From NCBI GenBank assembly GCA_030631415.1, contig DAOVLE010000028.1, forward strand, positions 1-33,878: a stretch of 33,878 nucleotides of DNA, written 5' to 3'. A program made the position numbers and the translations under genes. Below the pieces are notes generated by a model. The model did not search any database and was not told the DNA's origin. It worked only from the letters and a program-made list of their open reading frames with translations. This document shows, piece after piece, positions 7,719-15,886 of the stretch. The stretch is from JAAEQG01 sp023133475. GTDB taxonomy: Bacteria; Planctomycetota; Phycisphaerae; UBA1845. How positions within the stretch are numbered: position 1 is the first letter of the stretch; every line of letters starts with the position of its first letter.

Positions 7719-8381
7719 ATGGATGAGGTCTGGGCCAACGTCCGTATGCGTGCCGCCGAGACGTTGGGGCAGCGGCTTAAACGGCGCCGTAAGGAACTGT
7801 GCCTAAGCCAGATAGAGTTGTCCCGGCAGTCCGGCATCAACCAGGGGTACGTTTCGGAGATCGAACGGGGCCGGCGACAGCCTTCGCGGAAGGTGATCGA
7901 GGTATTGGCCGCCGCTGTGGACCTGCCACCCGCCGTGCTCATCGGAGCCGGCAGCGAGCACGATGCGCCTCAACCGTATGAGGTGGCTCGTCTGCCGCTC
8001 TTTGGGTCCATCCCCGCAGGCCCACCCGGCGAATCTCAAGAGCCGCTGGACCTTCTGCCGGTACTGCAACATCTCTGGTCTGCGGACCGCTATTGCCTGC
8101 GTCTGGCTTTTGATTGCATGGAGCCGACCCTTAAACCCGGTGACGTCATCCTGGTGCAGTATCGCCCGGAGGTGAATCCCGAGCATGTACAAGGCAAAAT
8201 CTGCGCCTGTTTGGTGGACGGGCAACCTACGCTCAAGCGGGTCAGCGTCGGGCTACAGGGTGGGCGGCGTATCGTCATCCTCCGCGGGGACAATCCGGCA
8301 GTCTCGCCTCTCGTCGTGGACCGAGAATCTGATTTTACCATCCAGGGCATCGTTCTTGCTCTTGTCAGTCGCGAACTTTAG
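7719..8381 (+). CDS. XRE-family regulator with LexA/S24-like domain (Cys in place of Ser)
   Basis: A 220-residue two-domain protein. Residues about 10-70 are a classic Cro/CI helix-turn-helix (LGQRLKRRRKELCLSQIELS... GYVSEIERGRRQPS). A linker with a PAG site (GSIPAGPP) looks like the LexA Ala-Gly cleavage position. The C-terminal part is S24-like (MEPTLKPGDVILVQY ... GQPTLKRV). In LexA/CI/UmuD proteins the nucleophile is the Ser of G-D-S-M; here that position reads F-D-C-M (TGC codon), while the paired Lys (TLKRV) is kept. It may be a self-cleaving stress repressor with a Cys nucleophile, or a ligand/oxidant-sensing non-cleaving relative. The start ATG 7719 lacks a Shine-Dalgarno; ATG 7746 is an alternative. 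The gene stands alone, between inverted repeats. Confidence 0.85.
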   Translation: MDEVWANVRMRAAETLGQRLKRRRKELCLSQIELSRQSGINQGYVSEIERGRRQPSRKVIEVLAAAVDLPPAVLIGAGSEHDAPQPYEVARLPLFGSIPAGPPGESQEPLDLLPVLQHLWSADRYCLRLAFDCMEPTLKPGDVILVQYRPEVNPEHVQGKICACLVDGQPTLKRVSVGLQGGRRIVILRGDNPAVSPLVVDRESDFTIQGIVLALVSREL

Positions 8382-8575
8382 GGGGATGTCGGGTCTGCGG
8401 ACCCGACCTACGAGCTGTGATTATGTTGTTTTCTCCGTTTTCACGCTCCCCTTCGGGTCGCCGCTAAACGCTACGGACTTGTCGCCGCTAAATACCCCGG
8501 CGCCGTTGCGAGCGTCCACATTCTCCATTCTCAATTCTCAATTCTCAATTCATGGGGACTGCACCAAGCGGGTAT
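8382..8575. repeat. Repeat block downstream of the regulator, right inverted arm
   Basis: An 8-bp stem hairpin GTCGGGTC-TGCG-GACCCGAC (8388-8407) comes right after the stop codon and could help termination, though no T-tract follows. Then come CACGCTCCCCTTCGGGTCGC (about 8441-8460), an AGCGGCGACAAGTCCG-type piece in reverse, and TCCATTCTCAATTCTCAATT (about 8525-8550). Together these are an inverted version of 7396-7592. Confidence 0.6.
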
Positions 8576-8604
8576 TTGACATTTCGTGGTGCAGCTACTC
8601 CAAT
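8576..8604 (+). promoter_or_regulatory. Sigma70-like promoter for the ion transporter
   Basis: Perfect TTGACA (8576-8581), a 17-base spacer and TCCAAT (8599-8604, 4/6). Transcription would begin near 8611, giving a leader of about 190 bases before the GTG at 8799. The leader's 3' end can fold (CGGGC ... GCCCG around 8764-8795) so that the GGGAGG ribosome site lies in or beside the stem. That is compatible with leader-based control, but it matches no riboswitch I can name. Confidence 0.45.
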
Positions 8605-8798
8605 GTGGGCGGTGAGTCAGTCGTCCGAATTTGGCAGGAAGAATAGCAAACTGAAATCTCGCCCCGGTCGATATCACGCCAGGGTTCCCACCCAGGTGCC
8701 ATCGATTCATCCCGCGCCTTTGCCTCGACGATGAACTCGATGACAAGCGGAACCGTGAGCCGACCGGGCAAGCATGACGCAGCCGGGAGGCCCGAAAC

Positions 8799-10379
8799 GT
8801 GACCAAACGCAACGAGGATGACATGATCTCACAATTAAGCCTCACCCTGCCAACCCACGACGTCCCCAGCCATCACACCCATATCAGCCCCCTCAGATGG
8901 CTCGCAATTATCGGAGCGGTCATCGCCACCGGCCTGCTGATTTACTTTTCGGTAACCGGTCATCATGTGGTTCCCGCGGGAGGCGAGCACCAAGGCCCGC
9001 CGGAAGGCTACCAACTACCGCCGTTGTGGGCCTGCACTCCGTTCGTGCTCCTGCTGCTCAGCATCGCCATTTTGCCGCTGATACCCGCCACCGCCCACTG
9101 GTGGGAACATAATCTCAATCGCTTATTGGTGGCTACCATCCTGGGGGCGATGACGCTGGCTTTCTATGCCTGGCATCACCCCATGACCTACAACCATACC
9201 ACGCACGCCTCCTACTACGGGCTGGCCAGCGTGGTGCACGTTCTTGAACATGCCGTGCTGGCTGAGTATATCCCGTTTATCGTGTTGCTGTTCAGCCTTT
9301 ACGTGATCAGCGGGGGGATTTCGCTACGTGGCGACCTGGCTGCCCATCCGACCACTAACACTGTTTTTCTGGCTGTCGGAGGAGCTTTGGCCAGTTTTAT
9401 CGGAACCACCGGTGCCAGTATGCTGTTGATCCGCCCGCTGCTCCAGACCAACTCGCAACGTCGCCACAAAGTGCACACGGTGATCTTTTTCATCTTTTTG
9501 GTGAGCAATTGCGGAGGCTTGCTGTTGCCCACCGGCGACCCGCCGTTGTTTTTGGGCTACCTACGCGGGGTGCCGTTCCTGTGGACGTTTAGCCTCTTGC
9601 CGCAGTGGGCACTGGTTACGGTGGCTTTGCTGGTTATCTACTTCGTGTGGGATACGGTGGCATATCGCAAGGAGAAGCCCAGCGACGTGCTCTTCGATGA
9701 TACCGCCCGTCGTCCGTTGCGGCTTAGCGGCTCGATCAACTTTGCCTGGTTGATCGGGGTGGTGTTCTGCGTCGCCCTGGTGGACCCGAACAAGGAGTTT
9801 TTGGGGCTGGGGTTCAAGCCGTTCCCGTTTATGCGCGAGGTGCTGATGCTGGGATTCGTGGCTCTATCCCTCGGGACCACCGGAAAAGGTATCCGCCAGG
9901 CCAACCACTTCAACTACACCGCCATTTTGGAGGTGGCGGCTTTGTTTATCGGGATATTCATCTGTATGCAGGTTCCCATCGAGATTCTGCATGGTAGTGG
10001 TGAATACCTGGCGACCAAGATCAACAAGCCGACTCATTTCTTCTGGGCCACTGGAGTGTTGTCGAGCTTTCTGGACAACGCTCCGACCTACGTGGTGTTC
10101 TTCGCCAGCGGGGAGACCATGACCCATGCGGGTGCGGATGGGGCTTTGCGGCTGGTTGGCGGCGGCTGTATCAACGAGGCGTGGCTTACAGCCATCTCGC
10201 TGGGTGCGGTGTTCATGGGTGCAATGACTTACATCGGCAATGGGCCTAACTTCATGGTCAAGAGCATCGCCGAGCAGAGCGGGGTGAAGATGCCCAGCTT
10301 CTTCGGTTACATGCTCTACAGTGTGGCGGTTCTGGTCCCGCTGTTTATTCTGGTCAACGTGATCTTCCTTCGCGGCTGA
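8799..10379 (+). CDS. Sodium:proton antiporter / citrate-transporter-like (NhaD/CitMHS type) permease
   Basis: A 526-residue polytopic inner-membrane protein of the ion-transporter superfamily. It has about 12 hydrophobic segments, a His-rich N-terminus (DVPSHHTHISPLRW) and typical core motifs: an N-S-rich half-helix region (GASMLLIRPLLQTNSQRRHK, SNCGGLLLPTGDPPLFLGYL) and its C-terminal counterpart (SSFLDNAPTYVVFF, GAMTYIGNGPNFMVK). These paired broken-helix motifs with DNAPT and NGPN are characteristic of the ArsB/NhaD/CitMHS group, which exchanges Na+ with H+ or carries di/tricarboxylates. Substrate cannot be decided here. GTG 8799 has GGAGG 8 bases upstream; ATG 8823 is an alternative. The following secreted protein starts 20 bases downstream. 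Confidence 0.88.
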   Translation: MTKRNEDDMISQLSLTLPTHDVPSHHTHISPLRWLAIIGAVIATGLLIYFSVTGHHVVPAGGEHQGPPEGYQLPPLWACTPFVLLLLSIAILPLIPATAHWWEHNLNRLLVATILGAMTLAFYAWHHPMTYNHTTHASYYGLASVVHVLEHAVLAEYIPFIVLLFSLYVISGGISLRGDLAAHPTTNTVFLAVGGALASFIGTTGASMLLIRPLLQTNSQRRHKVHTVIFFIFLVSNCGGLLLPTGDPPLFLGYLRGVPFLWTFSLLPQWALVTVALLVIYFVWDTVAYRKEKPSDVLFDDTARRPLRLSGSINFAWLIGVVFCVALVDPNKEFLGLGFKPFPFMREVLMLGFVALSLGTTGKGIRQANHFNYTAILEVAALFIGIFICMQVPIEILHGSGEYLATKINKPTHFFWATGVLSSFLDNAPTYVVFFASGETMTHAGADGALRLVGGGCINEAWLTAISLGAVFMGAMTYIGNGPNFMVKSIAEQSGVKMPSFFGYMLYSVAVLVPLFILVNVIFLRG

Positions 10380-10399
10380 CATTCGGCAATAATGCCGGG

Positions 10400-11467
10400 A
10401 TGATTAGCCTGTTGACATCGCTAGTAGTAGTCGCCTCGGTGGCGACGTCAGCCACACCCCGCGAAGCAAGCGGGCCTATCGCCACGACAGCCCCCGCCAC
10501 CCAGCCGATCGCTGCACCGGTCGGGTTGACTTGGCGTCTCTCATCATCCCTCTATCCCGGCGGTATCGACGACGAGGCGGGTTACTTCCTCTGGTTGCGG
10601 GCGCGGCGCGATTTGTGGGCTCCGGAAGTCATCCAATCGGCAGGGTTGCTGGGGGCTGTTTACGAAGACCTGGTGCCCGCCAACATGATGCTCGCCTGGG
10701 AAACCGAGCCGTTCGCTTCACGGCGTCTGTTGGGCATCAGCCGTGTGGGAGACGAGGCAGCCATGCGTTCTGCGCTGGCATTGGTGCGTAAGCGGCTGAC
10801 CGCGGCGCGTGCCAATCTCGCAGACCGCAATGCCGACGGTCTGCTCGATACCGCACCTGACCACGCTCTCTATTCCACATTGAGTTCTTTCACCACCGCC
10901 CTGGAGGCGGTTTGGAGCCAAGGCCAAGACGAATCTGCCTTGCAGGCCAAGCGAGTTGGCGTTTATACGCTGGCTGTGTTGCTCGAGCACCAGCGTAAGG
11001 ATGTCGCCTCGGCGGCGATGTTATGGCAGGCGGTCTTGTATCGTCAGATGGGTCGGTTGGACAAAGCCTTCCAACTCCTCCCGCTGGCGACCGAACCGGT
11101 TGATGGTGATGCCCGCAGGCACCAGTTCTTTGCCCGTCTTCTGCGTTGCCGTTTGGTGGCAGACCGCGGTGGATATGCCGCTGCCTATTCGTTGTTGTTG
11201 CGGATTGAACGGCGTATCGCCGAGTGGTTTGCCACCGAACCAGCCTACAGCGAAGCCACCCACGCCGCCATGCTCATCCGCTTGCAGGTCCTCGAGCAGT
11301 GGCGGGATACCCTTGATCCCACCACCGAAACCGGCGAAATCCAATGGTGCAACAAGGCAGCAGCACGTATCCGGCAAGCGTTATCCACCCACGGCAATAA
11401 AACGCAACTGCTACGCCTCGAACAAACCATCCCACTGGAGGAAGAAGGCAAGAGGCAAGAGGCATGA
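10400..11467 (+). CDS. Secreted/periplasmic alpha-helical protein of unknown function
   Basis: 355 residues. An N-terminal signal peptide (MISLLTSLVVVASVATSA) is followed by a Thr/Ala/Pro-rich linker of the kind planctomycetes use (TTAPATQPIAAP). The remainder is mainly helical, with TPR-like stretches about residues 190-310 (SAAMLWQAVLYRQMGRLDKAFQLL). I do not recognise a family. It lies 20 bases after the transporter and is probably cotranscribed. The last nine or so residues (EEEGKRQEA) are encoded by the left arm of the palindrome at 11446-11690, so the native C-terminus has probably been replaced by repeat sequence. Confidence 0.75.
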   Translation: MISLLTSLVVVASVATSATPREASGPIATTAPATQPIAAPVGLTWRLSSSLYPGGIDDEAGYFLWLRARRDLWAPEVIQSAGLLGAVYEDLVPANMMLAWETEPFASRRLLGISRVGDEAAMRSALALVRKRLTAARANLADRNADGLLDTAPDHALYSTLSSFTTALEAVWSQGQDESALQAKRVGVYTLAVLLEHQRKDVASAAMLWQAVLYRQMGRLDKAFQLLPLATEPVDGDARRHQFFARLLRCRLVADRGGYAAAYSLLLRIERRIAEWFATEPAYSEATHAAMLIRLQVLEQWRDTLDPTTETGEIQWCNKAAARIRQALSTHGNKTQLLRLEQTIPLEEEGKRQEA

Positions 11468-11690
11468 GGCAAGAGGGAAGAAGGCAAGAGGCAAGAGGGA
11501 AGAGGCAATAGGGAAGAGGTAATAGGCAACAAGGCAGTCATCGCAGGATGCGTCCGGAACGTATCCTACGATGACTGCCTTGTTGCCTGTTGCCTGCTGC
11601 CTCTTCTCTCTTGCCTCTTGCCTTCTTCCCTCTTGCCTCATGCCTCTTGCCTTCTTCCCTCTTGCCTATTGCCTCTTGCCTTCTTCCATG
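11446..11690. repeat. 245-bp palindrome overlapping the ends of two convergent genes
   Basis: The left arm is built of purine-rich units (GGAAGAAGGCAAGAGGCAA and variants). The right arm is the reverse complement of the same units. At the centre is a perfect 19-bp stem (11525-11543 with 11569-11587) enclosing a smaller AGGAT/ATCCT stem. The arms supply the last codons and stop codons of the genes on both sides. It could act as a bidirectional terminator. Confidence 0.85.
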
Positions 11691-12781
11691 GCATAGAGTT
11701 CGAGGTAAGATTGTAGACATTGCTGTAACCGGAACTCGCGGCGGACCCTGGAGAGGGCTGATTGACCTAATCGGTGTGACAAGTCCTTGTCGTCCAGCAG
11801 ACGTGCCACAGCATCAGCCAGATGAGCGACGTTGCCGGGTGTGGTCAGCAGGCCGTCGATATTGTCGGTGATCACATCACGACATCCGGGCACCTGCGTG
11901 GCAACACATGGCAGCCCGGCAGCCATCGCCTCCAGCAAAGCGTTGGGCATGCCCTCGGTGCGCGAGGGGAAAACAAAGATGTCCGCACCCTGTAACAAAC
12001 GGGGCACGTGCGGCTGGGCTCCGAGCATGATTATGCGATTCTCGACCCCCGATCGGCGTATCAGATGTTCCACCCGCCGCCGATAAGTGCCCTCGCCAAC
12101 CAATACCAGATTGCAGGGGCGCACCTGAACCACCCGCCCAAATGCCTCGATCAACTCGTCAAGCCCCTTGACCGGATCAAGTCGGCCAACCCATAGCAAA
12201 ATCGGGTCGTCGTTCTCGATACCCATATCCCGACGGCCAACAGGTTGGGCCTGGGCGATGACATCAGGATCAATCCCGCCGGGGATGAGGTGCAGGCGTG
12301 AAGGATGAATGTGCCCGGCAGAACGCAGGTGCTCGATCACCGAAGGCGAATTGCCCACAATGGCACGACACCAACGCTGGGTCCAACGATCGACCCACAA
12401 GTGCCACGGGCGTTCGATCTCGGCAGTTTGAATCTCACAGATCAGCCGTCGTGCGGGGAACCCACAGAGCATGCAGGCTATTCGAGATGCCAGGTTGGCA
12501 TGGAACAAAAGGGCGTGGACCACGTCCGGGCGGACAGTGCGGATTTGATCCGCCAGACGCTCCAACACCCGCCAGTCCCACGGGCCTCGGGCTCCCAAGC
12601 CGGTATTGGCGATTCCGGCGTCGGTCAACATCCGCGAGACCGGCCCGGGCGGCGCGAGGCAGCAGACGGTTACGTCCAGCCCTTGCCGTTTGGCGTAATC
12701 TGCCAGCCGTAACAGATGCAACGGCACTCCGCCGGTTTCGAGGTCGGTAATAACATAAAGAACGTTTAGCAATTTCACCAA
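11666..12781 (-). CDS. GT4-family glycosyltransferase (group 1)
   Basis: 371 residues with the GT-B fold of family GT4, which transfers sugars from nucleotide-sugar donors in the cytoplasm, usually for polysaccharide or glycolipid synthesis. The N-terminal Rossmann half has the acceptor-side glycine motif (DLETGGVPLHLLRL) and HALLFHANLASRIA. The C-terminal half has LWVGRLDPVKGLDELIEAF. The E-x7-E signature follows (SRTEGMPNALLEAMAAGLPC), then a helical tail. The last codons (MEEGKRQ) come from the right arm of the palindrome shared with the convergent gene, so the extreme C-terminus is repeat-derived. A tagggcggg-type hairpin separates it from the ABC permease upstream. Confidence 0.9.
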   Translation of the reverse strand: MVKLLNVLYVITDLETGGVPLHLLRLADYAKRQGLDVTVCCLAPPGPVSRMLTDAGIANTGLGARGPWDWRVLERLADQIRTVRPDVVHALLFHANLASRIACMLCGFPARRLICEIQTAEIERPWHLWVDRWTQRWCRAIVGNSPSVIEHLRSAGHIHPSRLHLIPGGIDPDVIAQAQPVGRRDMGIENDDPILLWVGRLDPVKGLDELIEAFGRVVQVRPCNLVLVGEGTYRRRVEHLIRRSGVENRIIMLGAQPHVPRLLQGADIFVFPSRTEGMPNALLEAMAAGLPCVATQVPGCRDVITDNIDGLLTTPGNVAHLADAVARLLDDKDLSHRLGQSALSRVRREFRLQQCLQSYLELYAMEEGKRQ

Positions 12782-12782
12782 A

Positions 12783-12839
12783 GTAGGGCGGGTTCCACCC
12801 GCCGCGCCATGCCACGAAGGCGGGTGGAACCCGCCCTAC
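12783..12839. repeat. Perfect 21-bp-stem palindrome (GTAGGGCGGG family)
   Basis: GTAGGGCGGGTTCCACCCGCC (12783-12803) is the exact reverse complement of 12819-12839, with a 15-base loop. It sits between the ABC permease end and the GT4 start, both on the minus strand. Related copies are at about 170-200, 19164, 19295, 22347, 28434 and 33577. Confidence 0.9.
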
Positions 12840-12848
12840 GTCTGCTTC

Positions 12849-13793
12849 TCAAAAATCCATCCGCGTGAACTTCCACATGGCCAGCAATACGACGAAAACC
12901 TCGAACAACAACGACGAGCCGATGGAGCTAAACGCGCTGATCTCGAGCTGTTCCTTTTCCCATTGATTACTTCGCTCCAACTGGCCCCGCTCCGCGGCGG
13001 ATACGTCCTCCATTGCGGAGGCAGGGATAATGTCCAGGCTGGTGCCGGCGTTGCTCCACTTTGCAGCCAGGTAAGTCACGTCGGCGGTCTTGGGGGGAAT
13101 CCAACTGACCGCTCGAACCACCTGGTGGGTGACGTGATGCTTTTGAAGTTCGGGAAAGGTATCGAATATGGCGGGGGCCTGACGCACCCCGGAAAAAACC
13201 ACCCACGCCCCCAGGCTTATCAGAATCACCGCCAGCGTGCTTCGCGTAAGCACCGCCACCAGCACCGAGACACAATAAACATAGCTGAACAACAACACCA
13301 GCAACGGGATGCAAAGCAGATACCCGGGAACCCAAACGCCCCAGCGAAGCCCCATCACCAGAAACGTAAACCCCACAAACAGCACCGCCTGGATCAGCAC
13401 GAACACCATGCTCGCCAGGTACTTATACAAAAACAGGACCGGGCGGCTGATGGGCTTGGACAGCACCACGTCGATGACGCCGCTCTCCATCATAGCCGGG
13501 AACAACCCCGCGGTGGCGATAATCACCAGCGTGATGCCCACCCATCCCAGGAAGAAGTCCATCAGCCCATAAATCACTACGCCCACCAGGCGAGCCTTCC
13601 CCGATGCCGCAAGCGGGTCATAACTATCGACTTCAGCCTCCACCAGCCCGAAGAACAGGCTCACCTTGCCGCCCTCAAAGCCGATGCTGAGCATCATGAG
13701 CGTGACAAGCACGGTAATCGCCACCAGAATCCAAAAGAGCTTGCGATCCAGTGCGTGGCGAAGGCTGTCAACTATCAACGCGCAAAACTGCAT
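12849..13793 (-). CDS. ABC-2 type transporter permease
   Basis: 314 residues with about six membrane helices. There is one near the N-terminus (FWILVAITVLVTLMMLSIGF), a large extracytoplasmic loop, then a cluster of hydrophobic segments (GWVGITLVIIATAGLF, YLASMVFVLIQAVLFVGFTFLVM, YLLCIPLLVLLFSYVYCVSVLVAVL) and a final helix (SSLLFEVFVVLLAMW). The VLSKPISRPVLFLYKYLA stretch is typical of ABC-2 permeases of the multidrug/NosY-like group. It starts 41 bases after the ATPase gene, so the two surely form one exporter. Substrate unknown. Confidence 0.88.
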   Translation of the reverse strand: MQFCALIVDSLRHALDRKLFWILVAITVLVTLMMLSIGFEGGKVSLFFGLVEAEVDSYDPLAASGKARLVGVVIYGLMDFFLGWVGITLVIIATAGLFPAMMESGVIDVVLSKPISRPVLFLYKYLASMVFVLIQAVLFVGFTFLVMGLRWGVWVPGYLLCIPLLVLLFSYVYCVSVLVAVLTRSTLAVILISLGAWVVFSGVRQAPAIFDTFPELQKHHVTHQVVRAVSWIPPKTADVTYLAAKWSNAGTSLDIIPASAMEDVSAAERGQLERSNQWEKEQLEISAFSSIGSSLLFEVFVVLLAMWKFTRMDF

Positions 13794-13834
13794 GAGTCCA
13801 ATCCACGATCCTCTGCCCTACAATTATGCCACCC

Positions 13835-14761
13835 TTATCTGGCGGTGCCCAGCGTCTCCATGAACACCTCTTCGAGGCTGAAGCGGTGTGGCACCACCGA
13901 CTCGATCAGAACACCTTTGCCACGCAGAAGGTCGATCAACTCGTTGACTTTGGCAACGTTGTGCCCGTTCAGAATAATCACCGTGTTATCAATCCTTGCA
14001 CCGCAACGCTCCACCGCCTCCTTGACCGCCGCCAAATCGCCGGTGGTGGTGATGCGGTATTCGACGGTATGTTCGGTCAACTCCCGGAGCGTGCCCTGCC
14101 GAGCAACCAGGCCGTTCACCAAAATCGACACCCGATCGCACACCATCTCAAGTTCGCTGAGCAGGTGCGAGTTCAGAAAGATGGTCTTGCCTTCGGACCG
14201 CAGCCTCAACAGCAACTCGCGGACTGCCCGTCGCCCGGCGGGGTCCAACCCGTCGGTCGGCTCATCCAACACCAATAACTGCGGATCGTTGAGCAGTGCC
14301 TGCACCAGCCCCAGCCGTTGCATCATGCCCTTGGAGTATTCGCCGACGCAGGTTTTGGCCCATTTGCTCATCGCCACCCATTCGAGCAACTCCGCCGCAC
14401 GACGCCGGCGCATGGCTTTGGGCACCTTGGCCAGCGCCCCGTAGTAGTCGAGCAACTCCTCCCCGGTGAGGTACGGGGGGAACCGGTGGTTCTCCGGCAG
14501 ATAGCCGATCAGAGCCAGCTTCTTACGATTCCCCAGCGGACGGCCCAGAATGGTCCCGACCAGTTTGTCCGGGCGGACCACTGTCATCATGATCTTGACC
14601 AGGGTGCTCTTGCCGGCGCCGTTGGGGCCTAGCAGGCCGAAAATCTCGCCGCGACGGACCTGCACGTTGACACCGCGAAGAGCCTGAACGGTCTTGCGGT
14701 AGGTCTTGTGCACGTCAACCAGGTCCACCGCCAAATTGGTCAGCTCGGTGACTCGAACCAT
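13835..14761 (-). CDS. ABC transporter ATP-binding protein
   Basis: 308 residues from ATG 14761. The frame stays open further upstream but that part is antisense-like miaA sequence. It is an ABC-2 type exporter ATPase. It has Walker A (GLLGPNGAGKST), a Q-loop region, the signature (VGEYSKGMMQRLGLVQAL; classical LSGGQ appears as YSKGM), Walker B with catalytic Glu (LLVLDEPTDGLDP), and the H-loop (TIFLNSHLLSELE). A C-terminal extension of about 90 residues resembles that of gliding/NatA/CcmA-like ATPases. It overlaps miaA by 22 bases and is followed by its permease, so it is the middle gene of a three-gene unit. Confidence 0.93.
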   Translation of the reverse strand: MVRVTELTNLAVDLVDVHKTYRKTVQALRGVNVQVRRGEIFGLLGPNGAGKSTLVKIMMTVVRPDKLVGTILGRPLGNRKKLALIGYLPENHRFPPYLTGEELLDYYGALAKVPKAMRRRRAAELLEWVAMSKWAKTCVGEYSKGMMQRLGLVQALLNDPQLLVLDEPTDGLDPAGRRAVRELLLRLRSEGKTIFLNSHLLSELEMVCDRVSILVNGLVARQGTLRELTEHTVEYRITTTGDLAAVKEAVERCGARIDNTVIILNGHNVAKVNELIDLLRGKGVLIESVVPHRFSLEEVFMETLGTAR

Positions 14762-15687
14762 TGCCGCCCCCGCTCTTTGATCAGCGTATCCGCCACGTCC
14801 TCCGCCGTCAGGCCTGGTTGCAGGTCGATCCAGTGCACCTGCCGAAAGCGTTTGAACCACGTCCGCTGTGCCTTGGCCAACTGCCTGGTGTTGATTTTGA
14901 TCTTTTCCACCGCTTCCGCAAGGGGGGCTTTGCCGGAAAGATGCTCGATGATCTCGGCATAGCCGACGGCTTTGGCGGCTGTGTGACTCAGCGGGGCGTC
15001 CTGAGCCAACAATGCCCGCACTTCGTCCACCAGCCCCGCTTCGAGCATGTGTTTGACCCGCAGGTTGGTTCGCCGGTTCTGGTCCTCCAACTCGCGTCGC
15101 AGGCCTACGAAGTTGCAATCGTACACCGTTTGCTGCGAGTCCCACTGGGTTTGCAGGGTGCTGATCGGTGTGCCGGTGAGTTCGTAGACCTCCAAAGCCC
15201 GCACGATTCTCCGCAGGTCGTTGGGGTGAATCTTTTCGGCTGCCGGTGCGTCCACTTGTTGCAGTTCCGCATGGAGCCCGTCGGAGCCGATCTCGGCGGC
15301 TCGGGCTTTGAGCCGCGCCCGCACCGCCTCGTCGGCGGACGGGCCTTCGAAGAGCCCTTCGCTCAGCGCCTTGATGTAAAGGGCGGTCCCGCCCACCGCC
15401 AGGATAGGTCGGCCTCGTTGGTGGATGGCTTGGATGGCTTGGCCTGCCGGCTCGATGAACCGGGCCACCGAGAACTCTTCGCAAGGGTCTGCCACGTCGA
15501 TAAGATGGTGTGGAATCTGAGCTTGCATGGTGGGGGACGGTTTGGCTGTCCCGATGTCCATTCGGCGGTAAATCTTCATTGAATCCACACTGACGATCTC
15601 CGCCCGCAGGCGTTCAGCCAGCGCGCGTCCCAGGGCACCTTTGCCGCAGCCGGTGCATCCGAAGATAAACGTGACCCGGATGGACAT
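14740..15687 (-). CDS. miaA: tRNA dimethylallyltransferase (MiaA)
   Basis: Transfers the dimethylallyl group to N6 of A37 in tRNAs that read UNN codons. The start ATG 15687 gives MSIRVTFIFGCTGCGKG; an upstream in-frame extension to 15723 lacks support. Recognisable parts are the P-loop, DSMKIYRRMDIGTAKPS (the DSxQxYRxxDIGTAKP motif), PHHLIDVADP, FSVARF, VGGTALYIKAL, HPNDLRRIVRALEVYELTG, and KINTRQLAKAQRTWFKR. The P-loop ends in GKG instead of GK[ST]. About 315 residues, normal length. Its 3' end overlaps the ABC ATPase start by 22 bases. Confidence 0.95.
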   Translation of the reverse strand: MSIRVTFIFGCTGCGKGALGRALAERLRAEIVSVDSMKIYRRMDIGTAKPSPTMQAQIPHHLIDVADPCEEFSVARFIEPAGQAIQAIHQRGRPILAVGGTALYIKALSEGLFEGPSADEAVRARLKARAAEIGSDGLHAELQQVDAPAAEKIHPNDLRRIVRALEVYELTGTPISTLQTQWDSQQTVYDCNFVGLRRELEDQNRRTNLRVKHMLEAGLVDEVRALLAQDAPLSHTAAKAVGYAEIIEHLSGKAPLAEAVEKIKINTRQLAKAQRTWFKRFRQVHWIDLQPGLTAEDVADTLIKERGRQWFESPS

Positions 15688-15740
15688 AGGCGCTATCTTG
15701 ACGCCAACCGGTCCAGGCTGCAATATGGCAGTGTGGTGTT

Positions 15741-15870
15741 ATCAGCTTTCAGCTATCAGCGGGTGGCCCATGGCTTTAGCCGTGGGGGACACGAATCGGC
15801 GAACCATTCATGTCCCCCACCTCTGAAGAGGTGACCCACCCATGACGGATAGCTGATAGCTGATAGCTAA
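15741..15870. repeat. Nested palindrome: GGGTGGCCCATGG element inside AGCTATCAGC arms
   Basis: The inner arms are 15761-15791 and 15810-15842, complementary with mismatches and including CCCATGGCTTTAGCCGTGGGGGAC. They are enclosed by outer arms of TATCAGCTTTCAGCTATCAGC type (about 15740-15760) and the reverse GATAGCTGATAGCTGATAGCT (about 15848-15868). One repeat family thus sits symmetrically inside another. Confidence 0.8.
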
Positions 15871-15886
15871 GAATAAGGAGTTTGCC

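Noticed and set aside
12963..14444. 493-codon plus-strand open frame
   Set aside because: Antisense to the ABC permease and ATPase, His/Gln/Arg-rich without motifs; typical shadow in GC-rich DNA.
14762..15484. Upstream extension of the ABC ATPase reading frame
   Set aside because: It is the out-of-frame shadow of miaA; Walker A lies at the expected distance from ATG 14761.
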